Of a stretch of 64,000 nt of DNA, positions 55,330 to 64,000 are shown in pieces. The DNA lies in NCBI GenBank assembly GCA_015956445.1, contig WIUZ02000010.1, positions 1,426,001 to 1,490,000 of the forward strand, given 5' to 3'. The stretch comes from Thelephora terrestris. Lineage: Eukaryota > Basidiomycota > Agaricomycetes > Thelephorales > Thelephoraceae. The notes under the pieces are model-generated. The model was not told where the DNA came from, did not search any database, and saw only the letters and a program-made list of their open reading frames with translations. Each line of letters opens with the position of its first letter. The first letter of the stretch is position 1. A program made the translations under genes and the position numbers.

Positions 55330-57960
55330 ATGGCCTCTGATTCCCGCCCCTCATCCCGGCTTTGGTCTCCTCGTTCATCTCGTCACTTCTCAATGCCTAA
55401 TCCAGAGGAACGAGGCACCACCGATGAACACGACTCTCGCACCCCACTCGACCGTACGATAGACAGGATCGGAATGGGTGCGTCAGAACAGCCAAAAAAC
55501 GGTCGTTTATGATTGGAAAGCTAGATGAACAGCACTCCGTTTCTTCCCTCTCAAGGCACGTACCAATGGACTTTGTTATTTTTATGTGGCTTCGGTGAGA
55601 TACCTTTGGCTCTCGACACAGATTCACTGTGAGCGTATTGATTCACGCGTGTCCGGGGCTGTAAGGCTGGATGGCCGACAACGTGCGTCGTGTTCTAGTC
55701 TCGTTCGTTTTCCATCGACTGACCTCCGTTGGGCTTGTAGATGTGGATGCAAGCGGTCGCTATAATTCTGCCACGAGTGCAAGATCAATACTCGAGTGCG
55801 CCTACCCGTAGTTGGTTTCACCTACCTGTCAGCTGACCAGAGATCTCCCAACTTAGTACCGGACAGTCAAATTGGCGCCCTATTCTCTTCGATGTTTGCG
55901 GGAATGATGATTGGCGCCATTGGTTGGGGAACATGCAAGTGGCCGTATTCATGACGTTTGGGGGCACTGGCTCTGACCTCATCTAGGTTCTGATCTCTTG
56001 GGTCGGAGTACGGCGTTCAACGGAACCTTATTGTTCACTTCCCTGTTTGGGCTCGCGGCGACCCTGACCACCTCGTTTTGGTCTCTGTGTCTCGCCCTCT
56101 TCTTGTTAGGGAGTGCCGTGGGAGTACGTGTTTCTAGAACGCCTCGATCCGAGAAACTCAAAATCCGCATAGGGATCGATGCCCACAGACGGTACACTGA
56201 TTCTAGAACAGTTGCCAAACAACAAAAAATATCTCGTAACAGCACTCACCGTCTTCTTCTCTATCGGAGCTGTGTTTGCTGCGGTCGTCGCTCTTATAAT
56301 CATCCCAAGATACACATGTTTCGCTGCTGATTGCGATGTGGCCAAAGACAACCTCGGCTGGAAGTACCTTCTCGTGTCCCTATGTGTTATCGTGTGTCGC
56401 CAGTTCTCATTCTCCATGATATTCCGCGCTGACCATTGCCGTATGTTCACTCACAGACACTCTTGATGACTGTACTCCGTGTGATCTTCTTCCGCATTTA
56501 CGAATCACCCCGGTTTCTTGTCGCCGCTGGCAGACCGACGGAGGCGATGGAAAATCTCCAATTGATTTCCAAATTCAACGGAGAGGAGCTAGACCTTAGC
56601 TTGAGAGACGTTCGGGACTATTTCGGAACACTCAGATCTCGAAGATCCCACTCTTACTCTGCGACTTCCCCTGCACGCAACCGTCCGGAAGAGGAGCAAT
56701 CATTCCTCCCCGCAACCAACTCCTCGGTAATTTTCAACGCAGATACCGACGAAACGACAGAGGTATCGCGAAGCAAACCGAACTCACCAGATTATAACAC
56801 AACAGGGGAGACGAGCACAATCGTGAACAACCCACATCCGTACTCACCACTCGCGCTCGAGACTTCTAGCCTCCCAAACTCGGGAAGCCCTGTAAATTCT
56901 CCCTCTCAGTCGCATGGACGTGGTCATCAAAGACTTCACAGCGGCCTCTCGATCGCTGAGGACGATGAAGATGATGAGTGGAAAGTCACTCCGCGCTCCC
57001 CCCGTATTCCGCGCATCCCCAGAAGCCGTCGTTCATCGGTCGTCTCAGTACATTACAAGTCCATGACCTGGTTGCCGCAGTTTATCAGGAAGCCGTTGTT
57101 GGCTTATATAGACAGAATCGCGCTGGTGCTGACCCCGGAGTGGATCTGGAAGACCTTGACAGTCTGGGCGATTTGGTTCTCCATGGCATTAGGTATCCCT
57201 CTTCAACATCTGACAAATTTGCCGCGATCTGATAAGATTTGTAGCGTACACGATGTTCAACGCTTTCCTACCCAAATTATTAGAGAAGCGGTTAGAGGGG
57301 ATGAACCCCGAACCATCTCTTGGAAGGTCTGCTGCTGGAATCCGGTCTGCAGAGTCGTCATTGGAGGACAGCTTGTGGGATGTGGTGATATACTCCATCG
57401 GAGGCTGTCCGGGTGCTATTGTGAGTGCCCTGGTGATGGTACCGAACTCGGCTAAATGACAGTCCGCTTTGATACAGCTCGGCGCTTATCTCGTTGATTC
57501 TCCCTTTGGTCGACGGTGGTCATTGGCAGGGAGCACGTTCCTCACCGCTTTCTTTTGCGCAGTCTTCGTGAAAGTGGATAGCCCTCTATTGTTGAAAGCG
57601 AGTACCGTCGGAACTTCTTTGGCTTCGACCACGATGTGGGGGATTTTGTACGGGTGGACCCCGGAGATATTCTCCACGAACGTGAGGGGTTCTGCATGTG
57701 GAATTGCTTCTGCTTTATCAAGAATGTGTGTTCCCCCCCATTACCCCCCATTTTCGTGATGTGCAGTGGGTTTCTAACATCATGTTTTCCATCTCAGAGG
57801 CGGAATGATCGCTCCCATTCTTGGTGGGCAGTTGCTCACAATCAGCGTCTCCCTCCCCGTTTATACGAGCGTCGTGTCCTTCATCATCGCGGGGATCTGT
57901 GTTCTGTTTTTGAAGGAGGCAGAGAAACAGGAAGGCGAGGAAAGAGTCATTCTTCATTAG
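55330..57960 (+). CDS. Major facilitator superfamily transporter (SV2/sugar-porter-like)
   Basis: Twelve-span MFS transporter with a polar N-terminus (MASDSRPSSRLWSPRSSRHF..). TM1 region: LLFLCGFG spliced to GWMADN and then MWMQAVAIILPRVQDQYS. Next come IGALFSSMFAGMMIGAIGWGT, the loop motif CSDLLGRSTAFNGTLLFTSLFG, FWSLCLALFLLGSAVG and TALTVFFSIGAVFAAVVAL. RVIFFRIYESPRFLVAAGRP.EAMENLQLI is the sugar-porter ESPR-like signature, followed by a long Ser/Pro-rich cytosolic loop (about 56640-57040). The second half includes YSIGGCPGAIVSALV, SPFGRRWSLAGSTFLTAFFCAVF and GGMIAPILGGQLLTISVSLPVY. It ends LKEAEKQEGEERVILH. Many introns. Substrate unknown; the architecture resembles fungal SV2-like or phosphate/organic-acid porters. 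Confidence 0.85.
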
Positions 57961-58219
57961 TCTCCCTCATTACCAACAACGAGGCACGACATCGAGACAC
58001 AGAACCATAAACCTTTTAAACCATTTCAAAGGTTGTAGATTGCACCGTGTTCCACGAGTTCGTTCTCCAGTTCTGTACGTTATACCATCACACCATAGAT
58101 TTCACAATGGGATTCTCCCTCCATTCGCACCTCCCCGTAGGTTCTGCACTGCCAACTGGACCACCTTCGGAATTTCAGGCTGCGGCGCATAACCTCTCTT
58201 ACCCCTCTAACCCTCACAA

Positions 58220-59265
58220 CTACAACTTCACGGTGTTTTCCGGAGCAGTGGGCAGCTCGACGATGAGATCCGTCCCAGGGTACTCGGGAAGGTTCAACCC
58301 GAACTTCTCCTCCAAACTCTTGGGGACGAACCTCCCACCGAGAAAATGTCGACCCCTGTATTCCCAGACACCCTCCTTCGGAGCGGTCAAGCTGATGAGA
58401 ACGTCCGGATCCAACGCGTCGACCTTCTTCTCACCGGAGCTGCCGGTAGCACCCGGACCTGGGAGGGGATCGGAAGGCCTGCCATCCTCAACGTCCCACC
58501 CCGAAGGTATGTCCACGGACACGATGGGAAGCTTGGATCGAGCCAAGAGCGGGAGAACCTCATCGAACGGCGCCCTCACGGGCGGTTTAAACGAGAACCC
58601 GAATATCGCGTCCATTATCACGTCCGAAGATTCCAGAGCGGTCTTCAGCGAGCCGAGGTCGGACGTGGTCGGGATTTGCATGTTGTCACATTGGGTTTTG
58701 AGTCTCTGCGGGTGTGTGAAGGGGTAGAGGGGTAGGGGAGGGAGTGAGTCGTTCGTGAGGTTTTCTTTGGGATGTGATGGTGAGGGAGGGTGAGCGAACC
58801 TTGTAGATTTCTTTGGAACCTGGCTTTGGGAGGAACACTGAAGGCTTGTACCCGAAGAGCCCTAACGCGTTTATCCAGCCTTTAGCAAGGCGGTACAACA
58901 AGGAACCGAGAACCGTTTTACACACCCAGGTGCCTCGCAGCGACTAGCCCATCTCCGCCTTGATTCCCAGGTCCGCAACAAACCAGGACCCTCGGGTACC
59001 TAGTCCTATCATACACCCTCGCAAGCGCAACCGCGCACGCCTGACCAGCCAACTCCATCAACTGCGCAATCACAATCAGGCGAGAATCCCTGCGAGAAAC
59101 TCGGGGACTGTATACTCACCTGGTCGAGCGAGTACGCTCCCGCAGCGCTCATCAACTCGTCGTCGATCTGTGCGCAGTTCAAAAAACGCGCTGAGCCTGA
59201 TTGTTTTTTCACGGTATGTGATGTACCTGCTGGGCAACCCGGGCAGACAAGTAGCGTAGCGACAT
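58220..59265 (-). CDS. NAD(P)HX epimerase (YjeF N-terminal domain)
   Basis: Repairs hydrated NAD(P)H by interconverting R- and S-NAD(P)HX, so that the dehydratase can restore NAD(P)H. Start at 59265: [13 protein letters not shown], intron, then [16 protein letters not shown]. Next [27 protein letters not shown] followed by [17 protein letters not shown] (phosphate/nucleotide-binding loop, about 58985-58930). An intron joins to [21 protein letters not shown]. The last exon (from 58681) has [28 protein letters not shown] (catalytic region), [12 protein letters not shown] and [16 protein letters not shown], ending in the stop at 58220. Only the epimerase domain is present, as in eukaryotic NAXE. 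No obvious mitochondrial presequence. Convergent with the MFS gene, about 260 bp apart. Confidence 0.92.
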
Positions 59266-59567
59266 TTGGGAGTGCTAGTGAGTGACCGTCAAGTCTCAGA
59301 TTCTGGTGTGGTGGAAGGGCCCAGGGGTCCTCAGTTGATTACGGAGTCAGTGACGCAGGCCGTTCCCACGACCGCTCCTTCTCACACGGGCTCAGAACAC
59401 CGGGCTGGAAAAGCAACGCCCGCAAATCGGCCCTCATGATAATACGATGTACATACAACAAGCTCAATCAGGTTCGTAAAAGGAGCATAAAATAAGGATG
59501 GCAAATCTCTCATCGTCAATAGGAAGGGAAGAAAAGGGACAAGGAAGATAACGTGAGCGCCTACACC
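59266..59567. other. Promoter of the epimerase gene / 3' end of the MYND gene
   Basis: Short gap between two minus-strand genes. No further feature seen. Confidence 0.4.
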
Positions 59568-60791
59568 TCAGCCAACAGGCTTGGAGCAAACCCTTCGATG
59601 CTCCATCCAGTCTCTCCTCTGACAGTCCAAAGAGCAGTACTTGACCAATCGACACTTGCTGCAAACCAATCCAGAGTTTTTCTTCGACTCGGTCTCCACG
59701 CTATTACAGTCCTCGACGCTGCCTTCGCTGCTTCCCTCGCTGAGTCGACTCTCGCTATCCTCGTCAAAATGCACGTCGCAGTCGATCCAGTTGCACATGT
59801 CTTGTAGTTTGATCTTGCGAGCGCCGCCCCTGCCACCCCTTTTTAGGTCCAAGATCGTAGCGCCGTCTTGTCCCCAACGCGGGAAGCGTATCATCTCACA
59901 GTCCTCCGTGCAAGATGGATTAGGACACCCGCTCGGGAAATCGTAAAAGATTTCTTCTGCGGGGACGAACGCGGGGTGGGTGAAGAAGATTTGGGAGTAC
60001 GAGGTGGTCTGGTGAGAGAAAAGGATGATGAAAGGCGGGGTGTGCTCTCGTAGGATGGCACGGAAGGTGAGATCGATTTGGGGGAAACAGGGAATCCTGC
60101 GGTGCCGAGCCAGTGCGTGAGTCAAGCGCATGTCTGTGAACCGGTCAAGGGCTGGCGAACGGGAGTGTGGCGGGGGACTTACGCTCATAGAGTAGTTTCT
60201 GCTCCATGCTCGGTTTGAGCGTTCGGCCAAAGGTGTGCTTGCAGACGAGTTTAAAGTACTCGGTCACGTCGTCCATTTCTTCTCGCTTCAAATCAGTGAC
60301 TATGATGAAGACGTCGTCGCATCGATGATCGTGCATTCCCCGCAGAAGCATCAATTCCGGCAACTAAGAAGGGTTGGCCACAGTTTGAGCGGCGTGTAGA
60401 AACACAGGATCGGAAAGGAACGAGATCCCACCATTGTGAACACTACTGGCATCATCGAAAATCTCCTCTCCTGCATAGATTTATGGTGGTAAACATGGGT
60501 GGTCCACGTTCGGTCGAGGGGGATCAGGCGCCCAGTGTCCACGGTTCTACAGAAGATGTTCTCTGGTACGAAGGCACCCTTGTTCCAAAGAAGCACTTGG
60601 CCCTTCTTCGCGGCGTTCGCGACGTGTTTTCTTTCACGAACTCGCTGAAACCAATCCCAATATGAGTCGTTTCTGTGTTCGAGCCATTTATCGATGAGGA
60701 GATCCGTCGCGTCGCAATCGAGGGTCTTGCAGACGAGCTCAGACATCGAGAGGGTGGGCGCGTGTATTGGTGAGTAACGCTTCTGAGCCAT
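59568..60791 (-). CDS. MYND-type zinc finger protein
   Basis: Start at 60791 (MAQKRYSPIHAPTLSMSEL). The N-terminal helical region (LLIDKWLEHRNDSYWDWFQRV..) ends near 60475. An intron and an exon with MPVVFTMVGSRSFPILCFYTPLK follow, then ELMLLRGMHDHRCDDVFIIVTDLKREEMDDVTEYF. The final exon (from about 60160) contains FFTHPAFVPAEEIFYDFPSGCPNP, an acidic Ser-rich spacer, and a complete C-terminal MYND finger, CSKCRLVKYCSLDCQRRDW..HRRVC, just before the stop. MYND fingers mediate protein contacts; no SET domain is present, so no catalysis is implied. This architecture is widespread but uncharacterised in agaricomycetes. Confidence 0.8.
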
Positions 60792-61717
60792 CCTTCGTTC
60801 GCGTTGGGATTAATCCGGAGGTGAAGGGTCAGTGAAGAGATGAAAGAAATTAGCAGATAACACAGGGGATGATTACGTAAAACGCGGCCTGCTTGACTGC
60901 GTACACGTGATCCCTTAGCCAAGGCCACCGCGACATTGAACCTGTGAGGAACCTGTAGAATCAGATGTGGCTCAAAATGCTGGACGTTGGCGTTGATATT
61001 TCATGAAGGCCGTTATCTGGCTTGAATGATTCCCGCACATCAAAGTTTTACTTCAATTGGCCGACATCCGACCCTCGCCAGTCTTATATTTGCGGGTCAC
61101 AATTTACATAAATTCAACGTCGATATCGAAAGCGCGCAGTGCCCAACGTGGTTATCTCGTGGCGAAGGCTGTGAGATAAGTTACATGAAATCGCTTGTAA
61201 GGTTACAGGTAAGGGTAAAGCACCCCGGGACCGATGACCGGGGTGGTCTGTGCGTCGTCAGCTGGCACGTCACGCATGATGCCCACATGCACTCAATAAC
61301 TGCGGTCGCATCGTCGAAGGTGGTTCTCCACTCCTCTTCCTCGCGGGAATTCCCCGTCTATGAAATTTTCCTGGCGAGGTCGTGACCAGTAGCAACGCCT
61401 TCTTTTTCCCCTTTATTCAACGGCTTATTCCACCCGCCGATGCGAAAGGCTCTCTCGAATATATGGTGCCGCGTCGTGGGGTGCAACTCACGATAGGATG
61501 CTCGGTGACGTCGACGTCCCGCCCCGTTGCGCTGTGGAGTCTGTGGACTCCGAGGAGGGGCTCGGGGTATCGATAAGTGAGTGTCGTGATTGTCAAGATG
61601 AAAGGCAGGTGTCCCGCTTAGTATTTTTAGAAAATCCTGGAATATAACTTACGATCATCACAGCCTTCACCGGCAGGGTGGCGTCCTTGATCCCCCCCTT
61701 TCCCACATTTTGAAACC
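60792..61717. other. Intergenic, no supported gene
   Basis: A 119-codon plus frame (61026-61385) and short shadows exist, but no motif or splice pattern supports a gene. The left part is the MYND gene promoter. Confidence 0.4.
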
Positions 61718-61888
61718 TATATATAATAAGTTCGTCATTCCTTGCGTTATTTGAACTTTATCTGTCGTGCCCCCCTCCCTGCCCCCTCCTCCTACCAATA
61801 AACGTTTCCACCTTCCCTGGTAAGTAGGCGTACCTCGGTGCCTTGGTTGGGCCTAGTGGGCGTACCTGACGTTGATCATCGATCTCAG
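61718..61888 (+). promoter_or_regulatory. TATA box, CT-rich core promoter and 5'-UTR intron of the Cys-rich gene
   Basis: A strong TATA-like run (tatatataata, 61718-61728) is followed about 40-80 bp later by a C/T-rich tract (about 61768-61795), the usual layout of highly expressed basidiomycete genes. A consensus donor (GTAAGT at 61820) and acceptor (CTCAG ending 61888) define a likely 5'-UTR intron just before the ATG at 61891. Confidence 0.6.
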
Positions 61889-61890
61889 AT

Positions 61891-62368
61891 ATGGAGAACC
61901 AACCCAAGACCACCGTTCAGCAGCCCCGGAGCTCCATGGAGATGAGTGCGTCGAACTCACTCTCTATCCGTCCTTCGAGTGGACTTATAACCTCGTTGCC
62001 TTATCAGATGCCATGAGGCCCCCCGTCGACAGCCAGCAACAAGAAACCCACGAGCATGGGAAAGCTCACCGCCTCCGCGGTGGAGGAGCAGGAAAGGTCC
62101 GTTGTCGCCCACACAAAGATACATCATGGACAGGTTCTCAAAGCGCGCACAGGACTGCTTCCTCGCGGTATTTGGGTGCTTCCTCTGTTTCGGTAAGACC
62201 TTTCTCGGGACCGTTCCATTCGCCTCGTGTCTGATCCCTTTAACCAGAATGCTGCGAGGGCTGCTGCGACATAATCGGTGACATCATCTGTAAGTGCTCC
62301 GTTTCATTCCGTTAGCATAAGTGAGATTCTTACCCTTGGCAGGCTGCCCGTGCGAGTTGATCTGTTAA
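61891..62368 (+). CDS. Small CYSTM-like cysteine-rich membrane-associated protein
   Basis: Predicted 86-residue protein in five exons: 61891-61945, 62008-62096, 62144-62192, 62248-62289 and 62343-62368 (261 nt, in frame throughout). A polar N-terminus (MENQPKTTVQQPRSSMEM.., RLRGGGAGK) precedes a Cys/Phe-rich C-terminus with DCFLAVFGCFLCF, ECCEGCCDIIGDIICC and PCELIC. About eleven cysteines crowd the last 35 residues, as in fungal CYSTM-type proteins, which are membrane-anchored, often palmitoylated and stress-associated. The function of this family is poorly known. The strong promoter and 5'-UTR intron suggest high expression. Convergent with the V-ATPase gene, about 210 bp apart. Confidence 0.8.
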
Positions 62369-62577
62369 GCACGATTGTTCCACTACGACTCCACCACATG
62401 TCGGACTCTTTTGAATGTAATACATATCGACACTGATTTCTAACACCACATTGTCTTCTGTTAAGAGGGGACGTAAGCCCTCTGATTCATGAACCGAACA
62501 ATGCTTGTGTGGGAATGGTGAGGTAAGAAGAATCGATTGAAGGCAGGATGAGGGTACACAGATGCTGAACGTAACTA

Positions 62578-63418
62578 TCAGCATCTCAACCCCGTCGCCT
62601 TCGTGTTCATTATCAGCGCCACGATCAACCTGCGCGAAAGAAACTCTGAGTAAGTTAAAGCACGAGGGAAGGAGGGGTAACCGCGCACCCATACAATCCT
62701 AAAACCTCTGCGAAGATGAGAATAAGAACCATCGTCACGAACACCTTAGATTCATACACGTATGCTCTCACGCACTGAAGAGAAGTGATGTAAATTTTGG
62801 GGAGAAGGCGGGACAGTGGGAATTAGCGACGCACCGAATCTCCAACGAACCCGATGGCGTAACCGGCCGCTAGTCCCGTGAATCCACAAGCAAGGCCAGC
62901 TCCCAGATGGACGAACCCGGCAAAAAGAGGGTAATCAACCCTTGGGCTCACTGTACGCGAACGGAAACGAAATCTGGTCACGGATAGATGGGAGGGTGGT
63001 GGGGAAGACACGCACGGTTTCCAGCTATCAGCACAGACACCACCAAACCGTATACGGCAATAATACCGGACATTACGACCGGAATCAGTGACTAGAAGGA
63101 AGCATTCGGTCAGTACCTGCGAGTTCCACGGTTCCTGCCCCCCGACCTTCATGATCAACTCCGGCTTGAACGTCCCGAGCCCGGATATCCCAATCCCGGC
63201 TTTTGTTGTACCAAATGCCGCCCCGACAGCTATCGATATCGCGAGGTGAGTTGTCGTCAGCGACGAAGCTGAGATGAGGGTAAAACTCACTGCTGAGCAC
63301 CATCTATGGAAGCGCAGTTGAGCGACACCTCGAGTGCGGAAAGCAGAGGAGTTGACTCACCGCGGAGGCTACACCGGCAAACCCGAAGAATGGCGCGTAC
63401 GGAGGGCAGGTAGACATG
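62578..63418 (-). CDS. V-type H+-ATPase proteolipid subunit (c or c')
   Basis: Four-helix proteolipid of the V0 rotor in vacuolar and endosomal membranes. Start at 63418: MSTCPPYAPFFGFAGVASA, intron, MVLS, intron, TVGAAFGTTKAGIGISGLG and FKPELIMK, intron, SLIPVVMSGIIAVYGLVVSVLIAGN, intron, VDYPLFAGFVHLGAGLACGFTGL and AAGYAIGFVGDS. An intron leads to VRAYVYESKVFVTMVLILIFAEVLGLYG (proton-binding Glu in FAEVLGLYG) and then LIVALIMNTKATGLRC with the stop at 62578. All seven exons join in phase. VMSGI and the RAYVYES loop look closer to Vma11 (c') than Vma3, but the assignment is uncertain without alignment. Confidence 0.92.
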
Positions 63419-63560
63419 GTTGTGTAGATGGGACGGCGGTCAGAACGAGTTTGCGCTCTTCAGCCAGTGGTAGCGGGAGAAGCGTAAGTTTACCAGATTA
63501 AGAAGTTCACAGGCCACAAACTTCAGTACCGTCACTCGTCCGAAAACCAGCTCTGTTTTC
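63419..63560. promoter_or_regulatory. Divergent promoter of V-ATPase gene and the right-edge gene
   Basis: Short region upstream of the V-ATPase start; probably also feeds the plus-strand gene at the right edge. No specific element recognised. Confidence 0.3.
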
Positions 63561-63564
63561 TGCC

Positions 63565-64000
63565 CGCATCTTTTATGAAATCTCGAGGCTCGTGAAACCC
63601 GAGTACGACGAAGAGTCGCCTTGAGCATCTTTTGTCAAGGACTTACGAATTTCAAGCGTGTATTTTGCGAAATCGATCTGAACTTCTGTTCCCTACTCGC
63701 TGCTCCATCTCATTTTTCGTTCCTGCTACCATACCTCGAAGACCTCATCGTGCCAGGGAGTCAACATAGGAAACTAGCCTTCATGCTTCTAGGAGAAGTC
63801 TTGATCCTCCGTATGATCCACTTCGCTCCTGTCGTTATCCGACTGATCCAAAACCCGTATCTCGTCCCACTGCTTATTGAAAATATCTGGGGTGCCTGGG
63901 AGCATCGGATGACCCGAAGGCGTCTTGTACTACTCCTGGGATGCGTTGAGACCATCCGTCAGAGCGCTTCAGTCGATGGTGGCCTACGAATTAACGAACA
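63565..64000 (+). CDS. Partial gene at right edge, unknown product
   Basis: A plus-strand frame without stops runs from about 63580 to the end: ETRVRRRVALSIFCQGL, NFCSLLAAPSHFSFLLPYLEDLIVPGS, KLAFMLLGEVLILRMIHFAPVVIRLIQ, PYLVPLLIENIWGAW, RRRLVLLLGCVETIRQ. It is Leu-rich and helical, possibly HEAT/ARM-like or membrane-associated. The true start and product are not visible and I do not recognise a family. An intron near 63640-63680 cannot be excluded. Confidence 0.4.

Overview
This is a eukaryotic window from a basidiomycete fungus, most likely an agaricomycete. Nearly every gene is broken by many short introns (about 45-95 nt, GT..AG, with CTRAY-type branch sites). The accessory content is typical of mushroom-forming fungi: a Plavaka-type transposase, a TPR-tailed NLR, tandem beta-trefoil proteins, an expanded-family kinase relic, TmpA-like membrane flavoproteins and a small cysteine-rich CYSTM-like protein. 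No prokaryotic operons, CRISPR arrays, rRNA or convincing tRNA genes were seen. Start sites, splice sites and reading frames were worked out by eye.

Layout. 0-1.7 kb: Plavaka-like transposase running off the left edge (-). 2.0-4.7 kb: tandem array of beta-trefoil genes, two intact and two relics (+). 6.1-9.2 kb: two-pore TOK-type K+ channel (+). 9.9-11.2 kb: decayed protein kinase. 13.3-16.3 kb: STAND/NLR protein with C-terminal TPRs (+). 17.6-18.1 kb: relics of the kinase tail and of a SPRY gene. 18.4-19.3 kb: a third apparently intact beta-trefoil gene (-). 20.0-21.0 kb: SPRY protein (+). 21.3-25.3 kb: Rif1-like HEAT protein (+). 27.3-29.5 kb: cyclopropane-fatty-acyl-phospholipid-synthase-like methyltransferase (-). 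30.0-34.8 kb: second, more canonical Rif1 (-). 35.0-35.7 kb: NOPCHAP1/DUF4598 protein (+). 37.9-40.1 kb: RBM39-like splicing factor (-). 40.5-45.5 kb: two tandem TmpA-like flavoproteins (-). 46.2-48.1 kb: 4CL-like adenylate-forming ligase, divergent from them (+). 48.5-53.5 kb: RAD50 (-). 53.7-55.2 kb: SMYD-type SET/MYND protein (+). 55.3-58.0 kb: MFS transporter (+). 58.2-59.3 kb: NAD(P)HX epimerase (-). 59.6-60.8 kb: MYND protein (-). 61.9-62.4 kb: small Cys-rich protein (+). 62.6-63.4 kb: V-ATPase proteolipid (-). 63.6 kb to the end: partial gene (+).

The left third (0-21 kb) is a fast-evolving accessory zone with a transposon, gene families, relics and an NLR. The right two thirds is mostly conserved housekeeping genes, interrupted by the duplicated TmpA/ligase block.

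Most interesting points: (i) the cyclopropane-synthase-like gene can only be read in frame to its conserved C-terminus with a 7-nt exon and, more surprisingly, a single-nucleotide exon; (ii) two Rif1-family paralogues share an intron position and carry candidate PP1-docking motifs at opposite ends; (iii) a duplicated TmpA flavoprotein lies head-to-head with an adenylate-forming enzyme, echoing known NRPS-like/TmpA fusions; (iv) beta-trefoil, kinase and SPRY genes form a birth-and-death landscape around an NLR.
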